A stretch of 64,000 bases of DNA from Streptomyces sp. Go-475 (GTDB taxonomy: Bacteria; Actinomycetota; Actinomycetes; Streptomycetales; Streptomycetaceae), in contig NZ_CP026121.1 in the NCBI RefSeq assembly GCF_003330845.1, positions 1,426,001-1,490,000 of the forward strand. The letters run 5' to 3'. How positions within the stretch are numbered: the stretch's first letter is position 1; every line of letters begins with the position of its first letter. The translations under genes were made by a program, and so were the position numbers. The notes under the pieces were generated by a model. It saw nothing but the letters and a program-made list of their open reading frames with translations, searched no databases and was not told where the DNA came from. This document shows, one piece after another, positions 1-9,100 of this stretch.

Positions 1-855
1 GGCCGGCCCGCCGCGACCGCCTTGGCGACGGCCCGGGCCGCGGTCTGCACGGTGAGGGCGCGGGCCGGGGTGTCGAGCGCGGGCCAGGGGTCGCCGTCGG
101 CGGGGACGGCCGGGCCGCCTGCCTCCCGGTAGGCGGTGAGGAAGCGGGACCATTCGTCCGCCGGGAGCAGGCCGCAGGCGTACCAGGCCGCGGGGCGGGC
201 GAGGTCCCAGGCCGGGACGCCGACGCCGAGGTCGTCCACGTCGATCAGCAGCCAGGGGCCGGCGGGGGCGGGGTGACGTACGAGCTGGCCGAGGTGGAGG
301 TCGCCGTGGCACAGGGTGGCCGTGTCCGGCATGGGCGCCTCGGCCCGGGCCCAGGGCGGCAGGGTGTGCCAGGCACGCAGGACCGGGGCGGCGGCGGGGA
401 TGCGGGCCGGCCTCGCGGAGCCGGGCGACGGCACGGGCCGCCTTGACGGGGCCGCGCATGCGGGGCAGGCCGTCGGGGGCGGGGGTGCGGTGGAGGTGGG
501 CGAGAAGGGTGGCGGCGGCTTCCCAGGGGGCGGCGTCGGGATCGTCCGGGTCCACCGGCGTGCCGTACGGCCAGAACGTCACGAGGCGGCCGTGCAGGTC
601 GACGGGGGCCGGGTCCAGCGGGGGCAGCAGGATCCCGGGGTGACGGGTGGCGACGGTGAGGCGGCCGGTCAGCTCGGTGGGGTCGCTGTCCGGGGGGTGG
701 GCCTTCGCGACGGTGTCCGCGTGCCGTACGACGATGCCGTCGGGGCGGTCCGCGAGGGTGGCCGCGCCGCAGGGGCAGGCCGGTGAGCGGGCATGAGCGG
801 TGGCCCGCGCCTTGGCGGTGAGCTCGGGAATGAGCAGGTCGGGGGTGGGCTTCAC
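1..855 (-). pseudogene. APH-family phosphotransferase, frameshifted and cut by the window edge
   Basis: The C-terminal part carries the phosphotransferase catalytic signature CHGDLHLGQ followed by an LIDVDDLG stretch, as in aminoglycoside/choline-kinase-like phosphotransferases (APH family). I start it at a GTG behind a GGGAG ribosome site; this gives a sensible N-terminus (MKPTPDLLIPEL...) of about 150 residues. That frame does not connect to the catalytic frame: first bases of the codons are 0 modulo 3 at the start and 2 modulo 3 at the CHGD motif. One extra C in a GGCCCGC run near 403-409 would explain it, because removing it joins ARLREAGR to IPAAAPVLRAWHTL. It is therefore either a recent pseudogene or a sequencing error. 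The substrate cannot be inferred. The 3' end lies outside the window. Confidence 0.7.
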
Positions 856-989
856 TGGGCTCCCTGGTGTGCGGCCTGGGGCGAGGGTATGCGGGAGCCC
901 GCTGTGCCGTGCGAGACGGTCCGCTCGAAGTGCCCGGTGGTGATGCCGAGGCCGAGACGTGTCCCCGCTCGACCGCCGGGGGCAAGAGA

Positions 990-1021
990 ATGCCGGCGCA
1001 GCTCCCCAGCTGCGCCGGCAT
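990..1021 (-). terminator. 14-bp perfect stem-loop
   Basis: A perfect 14-bp inverted repeat with a CCCC loop lies downstream of the small membrane gene and upstream of the phosphotransferase, both on the minus strand. It has no U-tract, as is usual for Streptomyces terminators. Confidence 0.7.
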
Positions 1022-1109
1022 CTGTGCCGTCCGCCGCACCCCCGTCCCCACGGGGTTTCATGGGTGGATGTCCCCGCCCGGACCGCTCTTCCGGGCCTGG
1101 GGTCGCCGC

Positions 1110-1319
1110 TCAGCGCCCCAGCATCTCGCCCACGGACGACGCCTGTGTGGCCACTGTCTCCCACCCGTCGAAGACGAGGAGGAGCAGGACCGCCAGGGGA
1201 AGGGCCATCAGCGTCGCCACCACGGGGTGGCGACGGCCCTGACGGCGGCGGCGGAACGCGGCGGCGTACACCTTGCGTCCCTCCTCGCGGAGCAGCGTCC
1301 GCGGTGCCGTGTGGGCCAT
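1110..1319 (-). CDS. Small single-span membrane protein (69 aa)
   Basis: I chose the ATG giving MAHTAPRTLLREEG because it has a GGAGAGG ribosome site; a longer upstream reading lacks one. The N-terminal half is basic (RRRRQGRR at about residues 23-30) and is followed by one hydrophobic segment at roughly residues 36-52, so a membrane anchor with the basic part in the cytoplasm is likely by the positive-inside rule. I do not recognise a family and assign no function. It is followed by a strong hairpin, so it is probably transcribed alone. Confidence 0.6.
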   Translation of the reverse strand: MAHTAPRTLLREEGRKVYAAAFRRRRQGRRHPVVATLMALPLAVLLLLVFDGWETVATQASSVGEMLGR

Positions 1320-1553
1320 GGTCCCTCTCCTGACCGTGCTCAGTTGTCGTTGGCAGCGGCGGGTGTCTGACCTCGGGGGACGAGTGCTGCACCCGCCGCT
1401 TGACCTCAAATCTAGGCGCGCGGCCCTTCCCGGGCGTCATGCCCTCGTACCGATTGCCGGGCCTCCCCGAGGATGAGCCGCCACCTGCGATGTACTCCCC
1501 TGGGTGGAGACGCGGCCCCAGGTCTCAGGGTCTTCCCCGACGGGACGCCCGGA

Positions 1554-1793
1554 TCATCCCGCTTTGTCAGAGCTTTCCTCTCGCGGAACCGGCTGTTCCA
1601 CCAACGCCAGGACCCGGTTCGCCATGAACCGCGCCGTACGTACGACTGTGCCGCTACGCGTGACTTCGCTCACTTCCACGACACCCCGGCGTACCGCCGT
1701 CTCCACCCTGCGGCCCGCCCTGCTCGCCACCACCTCATATGTGCGCGTCGTGTCGCCGGCGTCGACGACTATCTCCACACGGTCACCCTTCAC
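1554..1793 (-). CDS. Small conserved-type protein of unknown function (79 aa)
   Basis: The reading frame has normal Streptomyces codon usage. A GTG start (protein VKGDRVEIVVDAGD...) follows a GGGGG ribosome site; a longer ATG start would add a poorly coding N-terminus of 38 residues. The product is rich in short beta-type stretches (RVEIVVDAG, TYEVVAS, VVEVSEV) and ends in an acidic tail. No domain is recognised. It is divergently oriented from the adjacent Ser/Thr kinase gene and shares a roughly 200-bp promoter region with it. Confidence 0.55.
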   Translation of the reverse strand: MKGDRVEIVVDAGDTTRTYEVVASRAGRRVETAVRRGVVEVSEVTRSGTVVRTARFMANRVLALVEQPVPREESSDKAG

Positions 1794-1994
1794 AGGACCA
1801 ATCCCCCTTCTGCGACGGGTGGTTGGGATCACCAACGGCGCGAAGTCCGCCTCTGCGCGCCCTCCCTGACCACCTTTCAAGTCTCCCACCCACCACTGAC
1901 AATCCATCGAATAGAGAGGGCGCGGCCTCTGCGCGCGGGCGGCCGTGGAAACGTAAGCTGTGGCTCGTCACAGGACCGGGCAGCGGGGATGAAC

Positions 1995-3422
1995 ATGGCG
2001 ATGATGCGCCTGAGGCGCGAGGACCCGCGCGTCGTCGGCTCGTTCAGGCTTCACAGACGGCTCGGCGCGGGCGGAATGGGCGTGGTCTACCTCGGCTCCG
2101 ACAAGAAGGGGCAGCGGGTCGCGCTCAAGGTCATCCGGCCGGATCTGGCGGAGGACCAGGAGTTCCGCTCGCGCTTCGCCCGTGAGGTCTCGGCGGCACG
2201 ACGGATCCGCGGTGGATGCACGGCACGGCTCGTGGCGGCCGACCTCGACGCGGACCGGCCCTGGTTCGCGACGCAGTACGTCCCCGGCCCCTCCCTGCAC
2301 GACAAGGTCGCCGCCGAGGGACCGCTCGGCGCGGCCGACGTCGCCGCCGTCGGTGCCGCGCTGTCGGAGGGCCTGGTCGCCGTGCACGAGGCCGGGGTGG
2401 TGCACCGGGACCTGAAGCCGTCCAACATCCTGCTGTCCCCGAAGGGGCCGCGGATCATCGACTTCGGCATCGCCTGGGCGACCGGCGCCTCGACGCTGAC
2501 CCATGTCGGCACGGCGGTCGGCTCGCCCGGCTTCCTCGCACCGGAGCAGGTGCGCGGGGCGGCCGTCACCCCGGCCACGGACGTGTTCTCGCTGGGCGCC
2601 ACACTCGCCTACGCCTCGATGGGCGACTCGCCCTTCGGGCACGGCAGTTCCGAGGTGATGCTGTACCGCGTCGTGCACGAGGAACCGCAGCTGCACGGCG
2701 TACCCGACGCGCTGGCTCCGCTGGTGCGGGCCTGCCTGGCGAAGGACCCCGAGGAGCGGCCCAGCACGCTCCAACTCTCCATGCGGCTCAAGGAGATCGC
2801 GGCCCGCGAGTCCCAGGACCTCGCCGGCGTGCGCCCGCCCGCGCCGCGCGGCGGCGAGACCGACCGGCTCGCCGACACCTACCCCGAGCGCACCCGGCGC
2901 ACGCAGGGGCAGCAGGGCGGGGCGGCTTCCGGAGCGCAGCGGGGCCGCGGGACTCCTCCGCCCCGGGGGTCCTCGCCGGCGGAGGACGGCGTGCAGCCCC
3001 GGCGCAGGTCCGGCGCGCAGGGCCCGGGCAACCCCGCGGGCCGCGCGACCCGCGGCGCGGCTCCGGCGGGTGGCCGCAGCACCCCGCGCGGCGGCGCCCC
3101 GTCACGCTCCGGGAGCTCCGGGTCCCGGCCCACGCCCACCGGGCGCAACGGGACGCGGCCGGGCAGCGGCAGCCGTCCCGCCCCGCACAGCGGTACGGGG
3201 CGCTCGCCGTCCAGGAACACGGGGACCGGGCTGCGGCCCGCCAATCCGCGGCTGCTGCGGCAGCGGCTGTTCGTGTTCGTCGTGGTCACGCTGCTGGTGG
3301 CGGTCGGCATCGCGCTGGTGCAGGGCTGCCAGGGTCCGGCGCGCGGGCTCGGCGGTGACGGAGCCGGCGTGCGGCAGGAACACGTGCAGCAGGACCAGGC
3401 GCCGCGGGACTACCGGCCGTAG
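1995..3422 (+). CDS. Membrane-anchored Ser/Thr protein kinase
   Basis: This is a Hanks-type (PknB-like) kinase of about 475 aa. The sequence shows the glycine-rich loop LGAGGMGVVY (about residues 23-32), the VALKV lysine (K45), the catalytic loop VHRDLKPSN and the DFGIA metal-binding motif, then an activation segment ending in APEQ. The kinase domain ends near residue 270. A Pro/Gly/Arg/Ser-rich linker of about 150 residues follows, then one hydrophobic span (VFVVVTLLVAVGIALV) close to the C-terminus, which ends outside the cytoplasm and carries no sensor domain. The start is chosen among several in-frame ATGs (1989, 1995, 2001, 2004); 1995 has the best-spaced GGGG. Substrates are unknown. 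Confidence 0.88.
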   Translation: MAMMRLRREDPRVVGSFRLHRRLGAGGMGVVYLGSDKKGQRVALKVIRPDLAEDQEFRSRFAREVSAARRIRGGCTARLVAADLDADRPWFATQYVPGPSLHDKVAAEGPLGAADVAAVGAALSEGLVAVHEAGVVHRDLKPSNILLSPKGPRIIDFGIAWATGASTLTHVGTAVGSPGFLAPEQVRGAAVTPATDVFSLGATLAYASMGDSPFGHGSSEVMLYRVVHEEPQLHGVPDALAPLVRACLAKDPEERPSTLQLSMRLKEIAARESQDLAGVRPPAPRGGETDRLADTYPERTRRTQGQQGGAASGAQRGRGTPPPRGSSPAEDGVQPRRRSGAQGPGNPAGRATRGAAPAGGRSTPRGGAPSRSGSSGSRPTPTGRNGTRPGSGSRPAPHSGTGRSPSRNTGTGLRPANPRLLRQRLFVFVVVTLLVAVGIALVQGCQGPARGLGGDGAGVRQEHVQQDQAPRDYRP

Positions 3423-3447
3423 GGCGGCGCCCCGCGGGCGACGGGGG

Positions 3448-3840
3448 TCACAGTCCCGGCAGGATCCGCTCGAAGAACGCGCGGTCGCCCTCGAAGACCG
3501 GGTCCAGGGCGAGGAACTCCTCCGGCGTGACCCAGCGGGCCTCGGCGACCTCGGCGGGGTCGGGGACCACCTCGCCCATGTCCGCGCGGGCGGTCCACCA
3601 GTGGAGGCGGAAGCGCCGGTCGTCGGTCTCCGACTCCCACACCTTGGCCAGCGGCACGACGGTGAGGCCGACCTCCTCGCGCACCTCGCGGACGACGGCC
3701 CGCTCCTGCGTCTCCCCCGGTTCCACCTTGCCGCTGAGCGGCTGCCAGTAGCCGGGGCGTGCGACGGCCGGGCCGCGCCGGATCGCGAGGACGCGCTCCC
3801 CGCGCAGCAGGACGACGACGATCGCCTCGCGCTGCTCCAC
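3448..3840 (-). CDS. Nudix hydrolase
   Basis: A 130-aa protein with a complete Nudix box: G37, E43, and R51-E52 through E55-E56-x-G58 fit GX5EX7REUXEEXGU. Nudix enzymes hydrolyse nucleoside diphosphates linked to another group and need a divalent cation held by the box glutamates. The N-terminal strand MEQREAIVVVLLRGERVLAI is typical of small MutT-like members. The substrate cannot be read from the sequence. It starts 10 bp after the stop of the upstream TrmH-type methyltransferase on the same strand and is probably co-transcribed with it. Confidence 0.85.
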   Translation of the reverse strand: MEQREAIVVVLLRGERVLAIRRGPAVARPGYWQPLSGKVEPGETQERAVVREVREEVGLTVVPLAKVWESETDDRRFRLHWWTARADMGEVVPDPAEVAEARWVTPEEFLALDPVFEGDRAFFERILPGL

Positions 3841-3850
3841 GGACCGGACC

Positions 3851-4669
3851 CTAGGTCCGGGGGCAGCCGGTGGCCACGGCGTAGAAGGCCACGGCGGCCG
3901 CCGCGCCCACGTTGAGGGAGTCGACGCCGTGGGACATGGGGATGCGGACCCATTCGTCGGCGGCGACCAGGGCCTGGGTGGACAGGCCGTCGCCCTCGGC
4001 GCCGAGCATGAGGGCCACCCGGTCCATGGTGTGCGGGGCGGCCTCGTCGAGGGACCGGGCCTTCTCGTCGGGGGTGAGGGCGAGGAGCGTGAAGCCCGCC
4101 TCGCGGACCGACTCCAGGCCCTTGGGCCAGGTGTCCAGGCGGGCGTACGGCACGGAGAAGACCGCGCCCATCGAGACCTTCACGCTGCGGCGGTAGAGGG
4201 GGTCGGCGCAGTCCGGGGAGAGCAGGACCGCGTCCATGCCGAGGGCGGCGGCCGAGCGGAAGATCGCGCCGATGTTGGTGTGGTCGTTGACCGACTCCAT
4301 GATGACGACGCGGCGGGCGCCCCGGAGGAGGTCGGCGGCCGTGGGCAGGGGCTTGCGCTGCATGGAGGCGAGCGCCCCGCGGTGCACGTGGTAGCCGGTG
4401 ACCTGCTCGGCGAGCTCCGGGCTGACCGCGTAGACCGGGGCGGGGAGTTCGTCGATGACGTCGCGCATGACGTCGACCCACTTGGCCGAGAGCAGCATGG
4501 ACCGCATCTCGTAGCCCGCTTCCTTGGCCCTCCTGATGACCTTCTCGCCCTCGGCGATGAACAGGCCCTCGGCGGGTTCACGCTTGCGGCGCAGCTCCAC
4601 GTCGGTCAGGCCGGTGTAGTCGCGCAGACGCGGGTCGTCGGGATCCTCGACGGTGATGAGATCGGCCAC
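3851..4669 (-). CDS. SpoU/TrmH-family RNA 2'-O-methyltransferase
   Basis: The 272-aa product has the three SPOUT motifs in order: motif 1 around ESVNDHTNIGAIFRSA, motif 2 LMLGAEGDGLS, and motif 3 IPMSHGVDSLNVGAAAAV. These form the trefoil-knot SAM site and carry the conserved Arg, Glu and Asn/Ser residues of TrmH-like 2'-O-ribose methyltransferases. The N-terminal 110 residues (FIAEGEKVIRRA) resemble the L30e-like RNA-binding domain of 23S rRNA methyltransferases. The target nucleotide is not inferable. It is the first gene of a probable pair with the Nudix gene. Confidence 0.88.
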   Translation of the reverse strand: MADLITVEDPDDPRLRDYTGLTDVELRRKREPAEGLFIAEGEKVIRRAKEAGYEMRSMLLSAKWVDVMRDVIDELPAPVYAVSPELAEQVTGYHVHRGALASMQRKPLPTAADLLRGARRVVIMESVNDHTNIGAIFRSAAALGMDAVLLSPDCADPLYRRSVKVSMGAVFSVPYARLDTWPKGLESVREAGFTLLALTPDEKARSLDEAAPHTMDRVALMLGAEGDGLSTQALVAADEWVRIPMSHGVDSLNVGAAAAVAFYAVATGCPRT

Positions 4670-4757
4670 AGGGTGATACTGCCTTGTCCTGGGTGCGGTG
4701 CCAACGGCTCGGAACGGTTGTGTTACCCGGGGTTACTCGCGGGACGCGTCAGCGGGG

Positions 4758-5999
4758 TCACTCGCCGGGCGCGGTGGCCGTGGGGCCGACCTTCACGACC
4801 TCGCCGATGACGATGACGGCCGGGGGCTTCACGTCCTCGGTCCGCACGGTCTCGGCGACCGTCGCCAGGGTCGCGTCGACGCGGCGCTGGCCGGCCGTCG
4901 TGCCTTCCTGGACCAGGGCGACGGGCGTGTCCGGGGACTTGCCGTGCGCGATGAGCGTCTCGGCGACCTTCCCGATCGTGGCGACCCCCATGAGGATCAC
5001 CAGCGTGCCGGTGAGCTTCGCAAGGGACGGCCAGTCGACCAGGGAGCGCTCGTCATCGGGGGCGATATGGCCGCTGACCACCGTGAACTCGTGGGCGACG
5101 CCCCGGTGGGTGACCGGGATGCCGGCGGCGCCCGGGACCGAGATGGAGCTGGAGATGCCGGGCACGACCGTGCACGGGATGCCGGCCTCGGACAGCGCCT
5201 GGACCTCCTCCATGCCGCGCCCGTAGACGAAGGGGTCACCGCCCTTGAGCCGGACGACCGACTTGCCCTGCTTCGCGTACTCGATCAGGGCTTCGTTGAT
5301 GGCCTCCTGGGCCATGAACCGGCCGTACGGCAGCTTCGCCGCGTCGATCACCTCGACGCTCGACGGGAGTTCGGCGAGGAGGTCGCGCGGGCCGAGGTGG
5401 TCGGTGATGACCACGTCGGCCTCGGCGAGCAGGCGGCGGCCGCGCACGGTGATCAGGTCCGGGTCGCCGGGGCCGCCGCCGACCAGGGCGACGCCGGGGG
5501 TGCGCGTGCGGTGGTGCGGGGCGACGAGCGTGCCGTCGCGCAGGCCCTCGACGACCGCGTCGCGGACGGCGGCGGTGTGGCGGGGGTCGCGGCCGCGCGC
5601 GTCCGTGGTGAGGACGGCGATCGTGACGCCCTCGCTGTGGCCGGTGGCCGGGGTCCAGGCCGTCGCCTGGTCGGCGTCGTCGGAGCGGACGCACCAGACG
5701 CGGTGGCGCTCCGCCTCGGCCGAGGCCCGGGTGTTCGCCTCCGTGTCGCCGGTGGCGATCAGGGCGTACCAGGCGTCCGCGAGGTCGCCTTCGGCGTACG
5801 GGCGCTTCTCCCAGGTGATCTCGCCGGCGTCCGCCATCGCCTCGACGGAGGGGGTGGCCTCGGGGGACACGAGACGGATGTCCGCGCCGGCCGCGATGAG
5901 CGCGGGGAGGCGGCGCTGGGCGACCTGGCCGCCGCCGAGGACGACCACGCGGCGGCCGGTGAGGCGGAGGCCTACGGGGTAGGCGGGGTGTTCGGCCAT
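4758..5999 (-). CDS. cobA: Bifunctional precorrin-2 dehydrogenase / uroporphyrinogen-III C-methyltransferase
   Basis: The 413-aa protein is a two-domain CysG-like enzyme. Residues 1 to about 150 are the NAD-binding dehydrogenase part (RRVVVLGGGQVAQRR), as in CysG/Met8, and residues 165-400 are the tetrapyrrole methylase domain (VALVGGGPGDPDLITV, then RLKGGDPFVYGRG). Family knowledge: the methylase adds two methyl groups from SAM to uroporphyrinogen III, giving precorrin-2 for cobalamin or sirohaem. The N-terminal part can oxidise precorrin-2; whether it also has ferrochelatase activity is not decidable. It follows the BluB-CobT gene on the same strand, separated by a strong hairpin, so it may have its own promoter. 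The symbol is by homology; cysG would also be used. Confidence 0.9.
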   Translation of the reverse strand: MAEHPAYPVGLRLTGRRVVVLGGGQVAQRRLPALIAAGADIRLVSPEATPSVEAMADAGEITWEKRPYAEGDLADAWYALIATGDTEANTRASAEAERHRVWCVRSDDADQATAWTPATGHSEGVTIAVLTTDARGRDPRHTAAVRDAVVEGLRDGTLVAPHHRTRTPGVALVGGGPGDPDLITVRGRRLLAEADVVITDHLGPRDLLAELPSSVEVIDAAKLPYGRFMAQEAINEALIEYAKQGKSVVRLKGGDPFVYGRGMEEVQALSEAGIPCTVVPGISSSISVPGAAGIPVTHRGVAHEFTVVSGHIAPDDERSLVDWPSLAKLTGTLVILMGVATIGKVAETLIAHGKSPDTPVALVQEGTTAGQRRVDATLATVAETVRTEDVKPPAVIVIGEVVKVGPTATAPGE

Positions 6000-6118
6000 G
6001 GGGGTGCGGCTCCTGATGACGGCGGTGCGGTGGCCCTGACGTGCGGATTTTAATGGGCGGGCGGCAGGGTGGGCCGGGTGGTCCAGTGGCTGAGCACCTG
6101 GCCGTCCGCCGGCGCGTG

Positions 6119-6160
6119 GTCCGTGGGAGGCGTGCCACCCTGCGGCGGCCTCCCACGGAC
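6119..6160 (-). terminator. 13-bp stem-loop after bluB-cobT
   Basis: A perfect 13-bp inverted repeat (GTCCGTGGGAGGC and its complement) with a 16-nt loop lies 12 bp beyond the stop codon of the BluB-CobT gene and before the CobA-type gene. Confidence 0.75.
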
Positions 6161-6171
6161 TTCGCCGGCGC

Positions 6172-9100
6172 CTACTTCTCGGTCACCCCTGCCGAGTCGA
6201 ACGTCGCCACCTCGTGCATCGCCCTCGCCGTGCTCTGGACCAGCGGCAGGGCCAGCAGGGCGCCCGTGCCCTCGCCCAGGCGGAGGTCGAGGTCGACCAG
6301 GGGGCGCAGGCCCAGCTTGTTGAGCGCCGCCACGTGGCCCGGCTCGGCGCTGCGGTGGCCCGCGATGCACGCGGCCAGGACCTCCGGGGCGATCGCGCGG
6401 GCCACCAGGGCGGCGGCGCCCGCGCTGACGCCGTCGAGGATCACCGGCGTGCGCAGGGACGCGCCGCCGAGCAGGAGCCCGACGATGGCGGCGTGTTCGA
6501 AGCCGCCGATCGCGGCGAGCACGCCGATCGGGTCGGCCGGGTCCGGCTGGTGGAGTTCCAGGGCGCGGCGGACGACCTCGGTCTTGCGGGCGAGGGTCTC
6601 GTCGTTGATGCCGGTGCCCCGGCCCGTCACCTCGGCCGGGTCCGCTCCGGTGAAGACGGCGATCAGGGCGGCGGACGCGGTCGTGTTCCCGATGCCCATC
6701 TCACCGGTGAGCAGGGCCTTGTTGCCGGCGGCGACCAGGTCGCGGGCGGTGTCGATGCCGACCTCGATGGCCTGCTTGGCCTCCTCGCGGGTCATCGCGG
6801 GGCCGGTGGTCATGTCCGACGTGCCGCCCCGGATCTTGCGGGGCAGCAGACCCGGGGTGGCCGGGAGGTCGGCGGCGACGCCCACGTCGACGATGCAGAC
6901 CTCGGCTCCGACCTGGGTGGCGAAGGCGTTGCAGACGGCGCCGCCGCCCAGGAAGTTGGCCACCATCTGGGCCGTGACCTCCTGCGGCCAGGGGGTGACC
7001 CCCTGCGCGTGCACACCGTGGTCGCCGGCGAAGATCGCGACGGCGGCGGGCTCGGGGATGGGCGGCGGGCACTGGCGGGACAGGCCCGACAGCTGCGCGG
7101 AGATGATCTCCAGCATGCCGAGCGCTCCGGCCGGCTTGGTCATGCGCTTCTGGCGCTCCCACGCCTCGCCGAGCGCCTTGGCGTCCAGCGGGCGGATCTG
7201 CGCCACGGTCTCGGCGAGCAGGTCGTGCGGTTCCTCTCCGGGAAGGGCGCGGCGGCCGTACGTCTCCTCGTGCACGACCCAGGACAGCGGGCGGCGCTTG
7301 GACCAGCCCGCCTGCAGCAGCTCGGGCTCGTCCGGGAACTCGTCGACGTAACCGACGCACAGATAGGCGATGACTTCGAGGTGCTCGGGCAGGCCGAGCG
7401 CGCGGACCATCTCGCGCTCGTCGAAGAAGCTGACCCAGCCGACGCCGAGGCCTTCGGCGCGGGCGGCGAGCCAGAGGTTCTCCACCGCCAGGGCGGCCGA
7501 GTACGGGGCCATCTGGGGCTGGGTGTGGCGGCCGAGGGTGTGGCGGCCGCCGCGGGTCGGGTCGGCGGTGACGACGATGTTCACCGGCGTGTCGAGGATG
7601 GCCTCGATCTTCAGTTCCTTGAACTGCTTGGCCCGGCCCTTGGGGAGGGACTTCGCGTACGCGTCGCGCTGGCGCATGGCCAGTTCGTGCATCGCGCGCC
7701 GCGTGTCGGCGGAACGGATGACGACGAAGTCCCAGGGCTGCGAGTGGCCCACGGAGGGCGCGTGGTGGGCGGCCTCCAGGACGCGGAGCAGCACCTCGTG
7801 CGGGATGGGGTCGCTGCGGAAACCGTTGCGGATGTCGCGGCGTTCGCGCATGACCTTCAGTACGGCCTCGCGCTCGGCGGGGTCGTAGCCGGGGGCGGCG
7901 GGGCCGGAGGACTGTCGTGCTTCTGCCACTGCGGCCGCGCTCTCTCCTCGGTGGTGGTCCTGGTCCGCCAGGTCGTCCTGATCGGCGGCCCGGGTGTCCA
8001 GGTCGTCGGCGTTCTGCGCGAGTTCGGCGTCACCGTCCCGGGGTGCCGGGACGGTGGCGACGGGCGCCGGGGGTTCCGGTGCCCCGGGCTGTGCCGACCT
8101 GGACTGCTGCGGCCCCTGGACCGGCCCGGCGCCGTGCTCCTCCGCGGTCGGGGCGGGGAGTACGACGGTGACGTCCTCGGAGGATGCCGGGGCGGCGTCC
8201 GCCGGTGTTTCCGGACCTGCCGGGGAGGGGCGGCGCCGGCGCTCGGGGTGGGGGCCGCCGGGGCGGGCGGCGCCTCGGCGGGGGGCGGGGCATCGGCGGT
8301 GCCTCGGCGACCGGGTGGGCGCGGGCGGCTCGGGGGCCTGAGCAGGTGCGGGGGTTTCGGCCGGGGAGTCGGGGGTTGCCGGTGCGTCGGCGGGGGCCGC
8401 GACCGCCTCCGTGGGCGCCGGTGCATCAGCGGGCGCCGGTGCCTCGGTCGACGTCGGCGCCTCGGCGGGTGCGGCGACGGCTTCCTGGGTGACCGCTTCC
8501 GGGCCGACGGGCTCGGGTGCCGGGGCGGGCGCCTCGGAGGTGGGCATGGCGGGCTGCGGAGCCGTCACCTCGGGGTCCTGGGAGGCTGCCTCGGCATCAG
8601 TTGGCGTAGGTGCTTCGGGGGTTTGGGGGGCTGCCTCGCCGCCGACGGCATCCGGCTGCGGCGCGGCGGCCTCGGGGGCGGGCATGGGTCCGGCCGGTGC
8701 GGCAGTCTCCGGGGAGACAGCCGGTACGGGGGCCTCCGGCTCGGCGGCTGGTACGGCGGCCTCCGGCTCGGCGGCCGGTGCGGCAGCGTCCGGCTCGGCG
8801 GCCGGCGCGGCAGCGTCCGGGGCGACGGCCGGTGCCGGGGCAGCGGCTGCGGCTGCGGCTGCGGGGCCTGTTGCTTCGGGTGCCTGGGCGGCAGCCTCGG
8901 GGCCCGCCCCGTCCGGCGTCTGGACGACAGCCTGGGGACCCGTCTCGGCAGGTGACTCGGCGACGGCGTCAGCAGCCGCCGCGTCAGGTGCCGGAGTGGC
9001 AACGTCAGGTGTCTGGGTGTCAGCGTCAGGGCTCACCACGTCAGGAGCCTGGGCGACTGCGCCCTGAGCCGCAGCCTCCGGCACCTGGGCGACGGTCTCA

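Noticed and set aside
6060..6170. AGCCACTGG on the minus strand near the CobA gene, reminiscent of the B12-box
   Set aside because: The other conserved parts of the cobalamin riboswitch are absent and the site lies between the stop of BluB-CobT and the CobA-type start, with a plain terminator hairpin.
6214..8955. Long open frame on the plus strand across the BluB-CobT gene
   Set aside because: It is a GC-rich shadow of the real gene, with Gly/Arg/Ala-rich composition and no domain.
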